43,144 nucleotides of DNA, from positions 1 to 43,144 of the forward strand of contig JAKEEU010000184.1 of assembly GCA_022616415.1 (NCBI GenBank), given 5' to 3'. Both the position numbers and the translations under genes were made by a program. Below, in pieces: positions 15,144-24,500 of the stretch. The stretch comes from Candidatus Zhuqueibacterota bacterium (lineage in GTDB: Bacteria > Zhuqueibacterota > Zhuqueibacteria > Zhuqueibacterales > Zhuqueibacteraceae). The notes beneath the pieces were generated by a model. It saw only the letters and a program-made list of their open reading frames with translations, was not told the origin of the DNA and ran no database searches. The number at the start of each line of letters is the position of its first letter. Position 1 is the stretch's first letter.

Positions 15144-18100
15144 TTACTGCACCAAAACCATCTTCTTCGTCATCATAAAACTGCCGGCGCGAAGCCGATA
15201 GAGATAAATTCCGCTCGCCACCGGCTGGGCGTGTTGGTTGCGGCCAGCCCAGATCGCGGCGTGATACCCGGCTTCTTTTGGCTCATCCTCGACCAACGTC
15301 ACCACTTCTTTACCGAGCAGATTGTAAATTGTTACCCTCACCCTCTCCGCTTTCGGCAAGCCATAGCGAATCGTCGTGGCCGGATTAAAGGGGTTCGGAA
15401 AATTCTGCGACAGTTCATAACTGGCGGGAATGATTTTGACCGCCGCCAGGCTCGCTGCGACGAATTCGGCGCGACCGACAACCAGCTTCAGTTGCTTGGG
15501 ATGATCTGCTCCTGCCACTGCATATTGATTCCTCTCCCGCAGATTTTGCGAAAGCTTGAGCGCCTCATCCATGACCCAAACCTCGAATTCATCCGGCACC
15601 TGGGCAACGCCCTCAAAAGTCAAATTCACCCTGTCGCGAATGTTGGTGGCGACTTCAAATTCCCAGATCTCGCCGCGCGAGAACTCGGGCCGGGCATCGG
15701 TGCAATACCCTGGGCCGGCAGTCGCCCAATCGCGGTGAGGAAAGTAAACCGAAACGTATTCGCCAACCACCGGCGGCTCGGGGTGATCCATCCGATCCAG
15801 AGTCCGGGAAGCTGCTGCAGCCACCGCCGCAAAATTATTGGCATCACGCGCTTGCCCGTTCTGCGCTAAAATACGAATCGACCACAAAGTCTCATGATCT
15901 GCGGGACTCGACGTTGCTCCTGAGGATAAATCGGGATCGATAAAAAGCGTGTCCATCGCAGGCGAGTCGTTGTACACCGCGTAACCTTCAAAGGGCTGCA
16001 TCTCATTGACCTGCACGGACGCCGGATCGCTCCAAGTGCCATCATAAAAGTAAAGATCGGGAGATTGCCCGCTGCTTTTCAAGCTCAGATTCCTCACCGG
16101 AATGGTGAAATTGAACGGGTTGCCGATGAAGTTCCATTGTGGATGCAAAGCCACGGCATATTTCGCCTCGGTCCGATTCGATATGCCGTTGCCGATGCCA
16201 ATGAGCTTGCCCGCCTCCGTAACGATGAGCCAAAACGCCTTTCCCGGCGCCATCGGTGAGGTGTTGGGAAATTCCGCGTACGTTTGATTGGCGAGAAGCT
16301 CGGAAAAGCGCCATTTGGTGTCGTCGTACCTGCCCAGGTCATCTTCCAACACCGCGCCGGGACTTTTGTCATCCAGATCGAAGGGCACGGAAATGAGGCG
16401 ATAGGAATTTTGCGCGCTGCCATAAGGCTGAGCGGTCTGCTTGTAATGGTTGTCTATTTCGATCGGAATGGAGAAAATTCCTGAAACCGGCAACCTTGTC
16501 CTGAGACCATCCGAATCCTCCGCAATGATATAGTACTCCACGCCACGGGAAGTTACTTCGGTATCCGGGATGGTTCCTTGAAACAAGCTATCGTTGTTGC
16601 TTGACGTCATAACCACCGAGTTGAAATTGGCCTCTCCACCTTGGCGATAATGCAATGTGGCGTTGAGCACATTTGAGTCATCGCCGATTTTGGCGTCAAC
16701 TTGAATTGGCACTCTCCTCGGCCGGGATGACAAGGGCGTATGTGTGATGACTGGAGCACTATTTAAAGTTACGGTGAACGGCAGGATGTTCGAAGCCCCA
16801 CCGCCGGGACCACTGTTCTTGACTAAGAAATCACGGGTGCCGGGAGGAGCGTTAGCCGCGATCGTGAGGATAGCTCTCAGAGTTGTCGAGTTGGTTACTG
16901 TCGTCGAGTTCACCGTGATCCCTTGCCCTACCTCCACAGAACTGGCATCATCGAAAAATTTCGTTCCCGTAAAGACGACTTCCAGCCTTTGCGATCTGCC
17001 TCCACTTTTCGGATCGATGCTCGCCAAAGTCGGCTTGGGATTATTGACTGTAAATCCTACACTCTGCGACGTCCCGCCGTTGGGACCGCTGTTGGTGACC
17101 GAGAAGTCGCGCCTGCCGGTGGCGGCAAGAGCCGTGATCGTGAGATTGGCCTTCAGGCTTGTTGAGCTGGTCACTGTCGTCGAGTTCACCGTAATTCCCG
17201 CCCCTACGTTCACAGAGCTGGAAGCACTAATAAAACTCTCTCCCGTAAAGACGACATCCAATGTGTCCAATCTGTTGCCGCTTGTCGGTGAGATGTCTGT
17301 CAAGGTCACCGTTCGAGGGTTCACTGTAAATGTCTGCGCCTCGGATGTCCCCCCGCCCGGTGTCGGATTGAACACGGTAATATTGAACGTTCCCGCAGTC
17401 GTCAAATCAGTTATTGGAATGATGGCGGTCAATTGCATGCTGTTGACAAAGGCCGTCGTGCGGTCTGCGCCGTTGAACCTCACAACGGACGTCGAGACAA
17501 AATTCGTCCCGTTCACGGTCATCGTGAATTCGGCATCGCCCACGGTCTTGCTGAGTGGCGAAATGCTGTTTGTGGTCGGAACGGGATTATTCACTGTGAA
17601 TGTCTGCGCGGTGGAGGTTCCCCCGCCCGGCGTAGGGTTGAACACGGTAATATTGAACGTTCCCGCGGTCGTCAAATCACTGTCCGGAATCGTGGCGGTA
17701 AGCTGCGTGCTGCTGCCCACAAACGTCATTCGCTCCGAACCGTTGAGCCTTACCTTTGAACTCGAGATAAAATTCGTCCCGGTCATGGTCATTGTAAATT
17801 CGGCATCCCCCACGGTCTTGCTCGTCGGCGAGATGCCGGTTAAAGTTGGGACCGGATTGTCTACCGGGCTCACTGTGAACGTCTGAGCATTCGATGTTCC
17901 TCCACCCGGCGTCGGATTGAACACGGTGATATTGAACGTTCCCACGGTCGTCAAATCGCTTGCCGGAATGGTGGCGATAAGCTCCGTGCTGCTGACAAAG
18001 GTCGTCGGGCGGTCTGAACCGTTGAACCTGACGACGGATTCCCTCATAAAATTCGTCCCGGTCACGGACATGATGAAACCAGCATCGCCAACGGTCTTGC

Positions 18101-20498
18101 TCGCCGGCAGGATGCTGGTCAAAGTTGGGACGGGATTATCTGCTGTGCTCACTGTGAACGTCTGAGCATTCGATGTTCCCCCACCCGGCGGTGGATTGAA
18201 GACGGTGATATTGAACGCTCCGGCGCTGGTCAAATCACTTGCCGGAATGGTGGCGGTAAGCTTTGTGCTATCGACAAAGGTCGTCACACGGTCTGAACCG
18301 TTGAACTTGACGACAGATTCCCTTACAAAATTTGTCCCGATCACGGTCATGGTGAAACCGGCATCGCCCACGATCTTGCTGGTTGGCGAGATGCTGGTCA
18401 AAGCCGGGAAAGGGTTGCCTACCGGGCTCACGGTAAATATCTGAGCATTCGATGTCCCCCCACCCGGCGTCGGATTGGAGACGGTAATTTCGAACGCTCC
18501 GGCGGTGGTCAGATCAGTTGCCCAAATGGTGGCGGTAAGCTCTGTGCTGCTGATAAAGGTCGTTGAACGTTCTGAGCCGCCGAACCTTACGATCGATCCT
18601 CCCTGTACAAAATTCGTCCCATTCACGGTCATGGTAAATTCCGCATCGCCAACGGTCTTGTTCGATGGCGAAATGCCAGTCGTGGTCGGAGCGGGATTAT
18701 TTACCGTGAATGTCTGAGCATTGGAGATTCCACCACCCGGCGCAGGATTGAAGACGGTGATATCGAACGTTCCGGCGGCCGTCAAATCACTATCCGGAAT
18801 GGTGACATTTAATTGCGTACTGCTGATAAAGCTCGTCGCTCGGTCTGCACCGTTGAACTTCGCCTTTGAGCTCGAGATAAAATTCGTCCCGTTCACGGTC
18901 ATGGTGAATGGAGCATCGCCCACGGTTTTGCTCGCCGGCGAGATGCTGGTTGTCGTTGGAACGGGATTGTCTGCCGCATTTACCGTGAATGTCTGAGCAT
19001 TGGAGGTCCCACCGCCCGGCGGCGGATTGAACACGGTGATATTGAATGTTCCCGCGGTCGTCAAATCAGTTATTGGAATGATGGCGGTCAATTGCATGCT
19101 GTTGACAAAGGTCGTCATCCGGTCCGAATCGTTGAACCTCACCTTTGAACCCGAGACAAAATTCGTCCCGTTCACGGTCATCGTGAATTCGGCATCGCCG
19201 ACCGTCTTGCTCGGTGGCGAAATGCTGGTCGTGGTCGGCGCCGGATTATTGACCGTAAAGATCTTGGGGTTCGACGTTCCGCCAAGAGGTCCCTCCGTCT
19301 TGACCCTGAACTGGCGTGGACCGGTGGTGGCGTCAGCCCCAATGGTGAGGTTCGCCGTCAAGTCAAGCAAACCCTCCCTTATGGAATTGACCGTGATCCC
19401 CTCCCCTACGATGACTGAAGGGGAATTGCCGATGATGTTCGTTCCGGTAAAAACGACATCCAATGTCTGCAATCTGTTGCCGCTCTCCGGTGAGATGCTG
19501 ATCAAAACCGGTCCCACCGTCGTGCTTTCCTGCGTCCGAAACGCGCCGCCGCCGGCAGTTCCGGCAAAAAGAAATCCGCCTGGTGCAATGGCCAAAGCCT
19601 GAAGATTCAAGCTCGTCAAGCCGGTGTTCGCCGCCGCCCAATTGTCGCCGTTATTTGTCGAACGAAAGACGCCGCCGCCAAACGTGCCTGCAAAAATGGT
19701 CCCGGCGGCATTGATCGCCAGCGCATACGTTCCTAAAGTCGTCAGGCCGGCGTTGATTGGCGTCCAGGTGTTGCCGTTATCCACTGAGCGAAAGATTCCG
19801 GCATCGGTTCCGGCAAAAATAGCTCCACTCTTACTGATCGCCAGCGTGCGGATGGAGGGGTTCGTCAAGCCCGCATTGACTGGCACCCATCTATTGCCAT
19901 TGTTGGTGGACCGAAAGACGCCAGCGGCGGTCCCGGCGAATATATCTCCGCTCGTATTGATGGCCAATGTGCGGACGTCCTGATTGCCCAAGTCGTTAGT
20001 GAGATTCTGCCAGTTGTTGCCGTTATTCGTCGAACGATAGACTCCGGCCTCCGTCCCCGCCCAAATATGTCCGTTGGTTGCGTTGATCGTAAGCGCAAGA
20101 ACTTTGCTGTTTGCCAGGTTGGTGAGCTCTGCCCAATTGGTGCCATTACTGGTTGAGCGGAAGACGCCGCCATTAAAAGTCCCCGCGAAAATATGTCCAC
20201 TGGAATTGATGGCCAGCGCGAGGACGCGAGGATCCCGTAAGCCGGTCGTGTCGCTCGTCCAACTGCCGCCATTATTCGCCGAACGATAAACGCCGCCAGA
20301 AAACGCGCCCGCAAAAACATCCCCGCTCGCCGAATCGACGGCCAGCGCCCGGAGGTCGGAATTCGCCGGCAAACCGTTATTGACCGCCGTCCAGAGAATT
20401 TGGGCGGATACTTCTGTGGTGGCCACCAAACATAGAATGACAGCGGCAAATTTTTTCGCTGTGTTTGCATCAAACAATTTCATAATCATCCTGTTCAT
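15144..20498 (-). CDS. Giant T9SS-secreted propeller/IPT-repeat protein (1,784 aa)
   Basis: Signal peptide (ending ATTEVSAQ), then seven ~40-residue repeats with a G-x-I-F-A-G-T...V-F-R-S-T-N-N-G-x-x-W core (about 35-325), which fit a seven-bladed BNR/Ycf48-like propeller. Ten IPT/TIG-like repeats follow (about 329-1243): one GNRLQTL type, seven SKTVGDA type, two final GNRLDTL/GGRSQRL type. The ~540-residue C-terminus carries GKAFWLIV, WNFIGNPFNF and a T9SS sorting domain (NFPNPFNPATTIRYGLP; ends MVLVQ). It is probably a cell-surface adhesin or binding protein. Start ATG 20498 has GGAG upstream and gives a clean signal peptide. It lies 45 bases after the TPR paralogue 2, probably as an operon. 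Confidence 0.88.
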   Translation of the reverse strand: MNRMIMKLFDANTAKKFAAVILCLVATTEVSAQILWTAVNNGLPANSDLRALAVDSASGDVFAGAFSGGVYRSANNGGSWTSDTTGLRDPRVLALAINSSGHIFAGTFNGGVFRSTSNGTNWAELTNLANSKVLALTINATNGHIWAGTEAGVYRSTNNGNNWQNLTNDLGNQDVRTLAINTSGDIFAGTAAGVFRSTNNGNRWVPVNAGLTNPSIRTLAISKSGAIFAGTDAGIFRSVDNGNTWTPINAGLTTLGTYALAINAAGTIFAGTFGGGVFRSTNNGDNWAAANTGLTSLNLQALAIAPGGFLFAGTAGGGAFRTQESTTVGPVLISISPESGNRLQTLDVVFTGTNIIGNSPSVIVGEGITVNSIREGLLDLTANLTIGADATTGPRQFRVKTEGPLGGTSNPKIFTVNNPAPTTTSISPPSKTVGDAEFTMTVNGTNFVSGSKVRFNDSDRMTTFVNSMQLTAIIPITDLTTAGTFNITVFNPPPGGGTSNAQTFTVNAADNPVPTTTSISPASKTVGDAPFTMTVNGTNFISSSKAKFNGADRATSFISSTQLNVTIPDSDLTAAGTFDITVFNPAPGGGISNAQTFTVNNPAPTTTGISPSNKTVGDAEFTMTVNGTNFVQGGSIVRFGGSERSTTFISSTELTATIWATDLTTAGAFEITVSNPTPGGGTSNAQIFTVSPVGNPFPALTSISPTSKIVGDAGFTMTVIGTNFVRESVVKFNGSDRVTTFVDSTKLTATIPASDLTSAGAFNITVFNPPPGGGTSNAQTFTVSTADNPVPTLTSILPASKTVGDAGFIMSVTGTNFMRESVVRFNGSDRPTTFVSSTELIATIPASDLTTVGTFNITVFNPTPGGGTSNAQTFTVSPVDNPVPTLTGISPTSKTVGDAEFTMTMTGTNFISSSKVRLNGSERMTFVGSSTQLTATIPDSDLTTAGTFNITVFNPTPGGGTSTAQTFTVNNPVPTTNSISPLSKTVGDAEFTMTVNGTNFVSTSVVRFNGADRTTAFVNSMQLTAIIPITDLTTAGTFNITVFNPTPGGGTSEAQTFTVNPRTVTLTDISPTSGNRLDTLDVVFTGESFISASSSVNVGAGITVNSTTVTSSTSLKANLTITALAATGRRDFSVTNSGPNGGTSQSVGFTVNNPKPTLASIDPKSGGRSQRLEVVFTGTKFFDDASSVEVGQGITVNSTTVTNSTTLRAILTIAANAPPGTRDFLVKNSGPGGGASNILPFTVTLNSAPVITHTPLSSRPRRVPIQVDAKIGDDSNVLNATLHYRQGGEANFNSVVMTSSNNDSLFQGTIPDTEVTSRGVEYYIIAEDSDGLRTRLPVSGIFSIPIEIDNHYKQTAQPYGSAQNSYRLISVPFDLDDKSPGAVLEDDLGRYDDTKWRFSELLANQTYAEFPNTSPMAPGKAFWLIVTEAGKLIGIGNGISNRTEAKYAVALHPQWNFIGNPFNFTIPVRNLSLKSSGQSPDLYFYDGTWSDPASVQVNEMQPFEGYAVYNDSPAMDTLFIDPDLSSGATSSPADHETLWSIRILAQNGQARDANNFAAVAAAASRTLDRMDHPEPPVVGEYVSVYFPHRDWATAGPGYCTDARPEFSRGEIWEFEVATNIRDRVNLTFEGVAQVPDEFEVWVMDEALKLSQNLRERNQYAVAGADHPKQLKLVVGRAEFVAASLAAVKIIPASYELSQNFPNPFNPATTIRYGLPKAERVRVTIYNLLGKEVVTLVEDEPKEAGYHAAIWAGRNQHAQPVASGIYLYRLRAGSFMMTKKMVLVQ
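16770..19510 (-). repeat. Coding tandem array of ten IPT/TIG repeats (mostly SKTVGDA type)
   Basis: About 2.7 kb inside the 1,784-aa gene is made of ten in-frame units of ~274 bases. Seven consecutive units share the consensus ISPxSKTVGDAxFTM, then NGTNFV, TTFVxSTQLTATIP and FNPxPGGGTSNAQTFTV. This subtype does not occur in the neighbouring 2,435-aa gene. Boundaries are by eye, to within a few tens of bases. Confidence 0.8.
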
Positions 20499-20543
20499 GT
20501 TTTTCTCCAAGTAGGGGAGGCAAAGCCAGGTCCAAGCCATAAT

Positions 20544-21131
20544 TTACGGACGAGAGGGAAGCGCGGGTGGATCTGGCAACCGTTCTCCTGCACCCTCGCC
20601 TTTAAGAATAAGAAACACGGCGGTACCGGCGACCACTGCGCCTCCACTTCCGATCCACAGCCATTTCTTGCCGCTGCTTTTCCGGGTTGAAGCAGGCTGA
20701 GCAACCGGTTTGTCATCCGGAGGCTTGGGCGGTTGCTGCCGCTGAATTTGCCGTTCCCGCTCTTGTTTGGCCGCATTGACAAGCGCTATCCACATTTGCA
20801 GATCTTGATCCCGGTCCGGCTCGTAGTCGGGAACCACTTCGAGCAGCTTCTGCACATAAATCTTGGCCGGTTGTGGCTTGTTCTTTGAAACATAAACTTG
20901 TCCTAAAAGTTTATAAGCCCATGCTTGCTCGGCCGTGGTGAGGTCGCCCTTGCCCAGGCAAGATTTTACCAAATCGATGACCTGGTCAAAAAGGCCTTCA
21001 CTATATGCCTGCTCGGCTTTGGACAGCTCTGTTTCATAACGACCTTGCGCGCGTGCACCGGCGATCCCGAAAATGATGCAGAAGAAAACGAGAGCGAGGT
21101 TGCGAAAGATGAGACATTTACGTAGAAGCAT
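20544..21131 (-). CDS. Exported TPR-like protein with C-terminal membrane anchor, paralogue 2
   Basis: 195 residues, clearly paralogous to the genes at 14417 and 29174. It has a signal peptide (LALVFFCIIFGIAGARAQ), the TPR-like core (AEQAYSEGLFDQVIDLVKSC ... YVSKNKPQPAKIYVQKLLE), a linker with KQERERQIQRQQPP, then GKKWLWIGSGGAVVAG with a transmembrane helix and the end LPDPPALPSRP. AAGGGAG stands 7 bases before ATG 21131. It precedes the 1,784-aa giant by 45 bases. Its close identity to paralogue 3 and shared C-terminal motif point to recent duplication. The function is unknown; a periplasmic partner for export or anchoring of the giant is an inference. Confidence 0.82.
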   Translation of the reverse strand: MLLRKCLIFRNLALVFFCIIFGIAGARAQGRYETELSKAEQAYSEGLFDQVIDLVKSCLGKGDLTTAEQAWAYKLLGQVYVSKNKPQPAKIYVQKLLEVVPDYEPDRDQDLQMWIALVNAAKQERERQIQRQQPPKPPDDKPVAQPASTRKSSGKKWLWIGSGGAVVAGTAVFLILKGEGAGERLPDPPALPSRP

Positions 21132-21241
21132 ATCAGACTCCCTTGGACGTAGCCTTCAGATGAAGCAATCAATTTTAAATGAGCTGTTTTTAGAAAAGAC
21201 CCCTCTGCCAATGATCCTAACTAAACGAGTGATAAAAAAGT

Positions 21242-21283
21242 TCATTGCATTTTCCGGAACGTAAATCTCAATCGCACGGGTTA
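21242..21283 (-). pseudogene. Scar of a PEGA-kinase C-terminus
   Basis: 42 bases match 29996-30037, the very 3' end of the Ser/Thr kinase gene including its stop, at 36 of 42 positions without gaps (my count). Read in the kinase frame it gives PVRLRFTFRKMQ-stop, against PVRMRFTLRKIQ-stop in the intact gene. An in-frame stop stands immediately before it, so nothing longer survives. In both places the segment lies upstream of a TPR paralogue, which suggests that the duplicated unit once included kinase sequence. Confidence 0.7.
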
Positions 21284-21411
21284 CTAGGTTCACTTATACG
21301 ACCAAACTCAGAAAAAAATTCTAAAAGTTTTGTACCCCCAACTGATAGATGAAGACCAACGGATAACGGCTGCCAACGGATTAACAAAATTTTTCTTATC
21401 CGTATAATTGT

Positions 21412-21509
21412 TTTAAAAAAATCAAATCATTTTGTCGCAAAATTATTTTGTCTAATGCTTTTGCTTTTCATCCGTTGTCCCGCCTGCGGCGGGATTTCTA
21501 TCCGTTGGG
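21412..21509. repeat. Diverged GGCAAAAC-type palindrome joined to a CCCGCC/GGCGGG palindrome
   Basis: The left part (AATCATTTTGTCGCAAAATT..., 21412-21475) resembles a worn GGCAAAAC element. The right part (21471-21509) repeats the arm GCGGGATTTCTATCCGTTGG that is also at 15054-15074. The two element types are fused end to end here, just downstream of the stop of the 2,435-aa gene. Confidence 0.5.
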
Positions 21510-21575
21510 ATTTTTAAAAACTTCTTGGTTGTGGCTTGTCCACGTTGTGTGTTCTCTTTGACAATATTTGCGGAG

Positions 21576-24500
21576 TTACTGCACCAAAACCATCTTCTTC
21601 GTCATCACAAAACTGCCAGCGCGAAGCCGGTAAAAGAAAATCCCGCTCGCCACCGGTTGGCCGTGTCGGTTGCGGCCATCCCAGATCGCGGCGTGATACC
21701 CCGCTTCTTTCGGCTCATCGTCGAGCAGCGTCACCACCTCGGCTCCCAGCAGATTGTAAATGATTAACCTCACCCTCTCCGCTTTCGGCAAGCCATACCG
21801 AATCGTCGTGGCCGGATTGAATGGATTCGGAAAATTCTGCGACAATTCATAACTCGCGGGAATGACTTTGCCCCCCGCCAGGCGCTCTTCGACAAATTCC
21901 GCGCGACCGACAACCAGCTTCAGTTGCTTGGGGTGATCTGCCCCTGCCACTGCATACTGATTTCTCTCCCGCAGATTTTGCGAAAGCTGCAGCGCCTCAT
22001 CCATGACCCAAACCTCGAATTCCTCCGGCACCTGGGCAACGCCCTCAAAAGTCAAATTCACCTTGTCGCGAATGTTGGTGGCGACTTCGAATTCCCAGAT
22101 TTCGCCGCGCGAGAACTCAGGCCGGGCATCGGTGCAATAACTCGGGCCGGCAGTCGCCCAATCGCGGTGAGGGAAGTAAACCGAAACGTATTCGCCAACC
22201 ACCGGCGGCTCGGGGTGATCCATTCGATCCCGAGCCCGGGAAGCTGCTGCAACCACCGCCGCAACATTATTGACATCACGCGCCTGCCGGCTCTGCGCCA
22301 AAATACGAATCGACCACAAAGTCTCATGATCTGCCTGGCTCGGCGTTGCTCCTGAGGATAAATCGGGATCGATAAAGAGGGTATCGTCGCTGTCGCTGTA
22401 CACCGCGTAACCTTCAAAGGGTTCCATCTCCTTGATCTGCACGAACTCCGGTTCGCTCCAAGTGCCATCATAAAAGTAAAGATCGGGAGATCGCCCGCTG
22501 CTTTTCAAACGAAGCTTCTCCACCGGGATGGTGAAATTGAACGGATTGCCGATGAAGTTCCATTGTGGATGCAAAGCCACAGGATATTTCGCATCGGTCC
22601 GATTCGTTATGCCGTTGTCGATGTCAATGATCTTGCCCGCCTCCGTAACGATGAGCCAGAACGCCTTTCCCGGCGCCATCGGTGAGGTGTTGGGAAATTC
22701 CTTGTACGTTTGATTGGCGAGAAGCTCGGAAAAGCGCCACTTGGTATCGTCGTACTTGCCCAGGTCATCTTCCAACACCGCACCGGGACTTTTGTCATCC
22801 AAATCGAAGGGCACAGAAATGAGGCGATAGGCATTTTGCGCGCTGCCATGAGGCTGTGCGGTTTGCTTGCGTTGGTTGCCTATCTCGATCGGAATGGAGA
22901 AAATTCCCGAAACTGGCGACCGTGTCCTGAGACCATCCGAATCCTCCGCAATGATAAAGTACTCTACGCCACGGGAAGTTACTTCGGTATCTGGGATGGT
23001 TCTTTGAAACAAGCTATCGTTGTTGCTTGAAATCATAATCACGGAGTTGAAATCGGCCTCCCCACCTTGGCGATACTGCAATGTGGCGTCAACCTCATTT
23101 GAGTCATCGACAATTTTGGCGTCAACTTGAATTGGCACTCTCCTCGGCTGAGATGTCAAGGGCGTATGCGTGATGACGGGAGCATTATTATCCGTTACTA
23201 TGAACGTCCGACTGTCCGAGGTTCCACCGCCGGGGCCACTGTTAGTGACCGAGAAGTTGCGTGCGCCAGTGTCGGCGTCAGCCGCGATCGTGAGGGTAGC
23301 TTTCAGAGTTGTCGAGTTGGCCACTGTCGTCGAGATCACCGTGATCCCTTCCCCTACCTCCACAGAACTGGCATCATTGAAAAAATTCGTTCCTTTAAAT
23401 TCGACTTCTAACATTTGCGATCTGCCGCCACTTTTCGGATTGATGCTCGCCAAAGTCGGCTTAGGATTATTGACAATAAAAGCTTGACTCTCCGACGTTC
23501 CGCTGTTGGGACCGCTGTTGGTGACCGAGAATTTACGTTCGCCGGGTGCGGCAGCAGACGTGATGGTGAGATTGGCCTTCAGGCTTGTTGAGCTGGTCAC
23601 TGTCGTCGAGTTCACCGTGATTCCTGATCCTACGTTCACTGAGCTGACGTCACTAATAAAATTCGTTCCCGTAAAGACGACATCCAATGTATCCAATCTG
23701 TTGCCGCTTTCCGGTGAGATGTTTGTCAAAGACACTGTTTGAGGGCTCACCGTGAATGTCTGCATACCCGAGGTTCCGCCACCAGGAGCACTGTTGGTGA
23801 TCGAGAAATTACGTGGGCCAGGGACGACAGCAAACCCGATCGTGAGATTGGCCGTCAGGCTTGTCGAGCTGGTCACTGTCGTCGAGTTCACTGTGATTCC
23901 TGACCCCACATCCACAGAGCTGGCACCACTGATAAAATTCGCTCCCATAAAAATGACATCCAGCGTTTGGCCGTGATTACCACCGTTCGGTACGAGACTC
24001 GTCAAGGCCGGAGCGGGATTGTTGACGGTGAAGGTCTGATTGTCCGAAGTGCCTCCGCCAGGGCCACTGTTGGTGACCGAGAAGTTTTTCGCGCCAGTGG
24101 CAACCGCCGCCGTGATGGTAATGCTGGCGATCAAACTGGTGGAATTAGTCACTGTGATCGAGTTGACCGTAATGCCGGCGTCAACATTTACGGAAGTGGC
24201 ACCACTAATAAAATTTGCTCCCGTGAATATCACGTCCAGTATCTGCAAGCGGTTTCCATTTGTTGGTGTGATGCTCGCCAAGGTCGGAGCGGGATTATTG
24301 ACGGTGAAAGTTTGATTGCCCGAATCGCCTCCGCCGGGACCGCTGTTGGTGACCGAGAAGTTTTTCGCGCCAACGGTAGCCGTAGCCGTGATGGTGAGGT
24401 TGGCGATCAAACTGGTGGAATTAGTCACCGTGGTCGAGTTGATCATAATGCCGGGACCAACATTTACGGAAGTGACACCACTGATAAAATTCGTTCCCGT

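Larger units (their letters stand above)
21132..21575. other. 444-base gene-free region with repeats and a kinase-tail scar
   Basis: No gene is evident between TPR paralogue 2 and the 2,435-aa giant. It holds, in order: a decayed copy of the PEGA-kinase C-terminus (21242-21283), repeated CCAACGGAT motifs near 21340-21385, a diverged GGCAAAAC-type palindrome (21412-21475) and a partial CCCGCC/GGCGGG palindrome (21471-21509). The promoter for cassette 2 must lie in the right-hand-to-middle part, but I cannot point to one. Confidence 0.6.

Noticed and set aside
16744..17886. Long plus-strand open frame (380 codons) opposite the IPT repeats, and similar ones through 18-28 kb
   Set aside because: They are mirror images of the repetitive IPT coding sequence on the minus strand. 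They repeat with the same period, have no ribosome binding sites and resemble no family.
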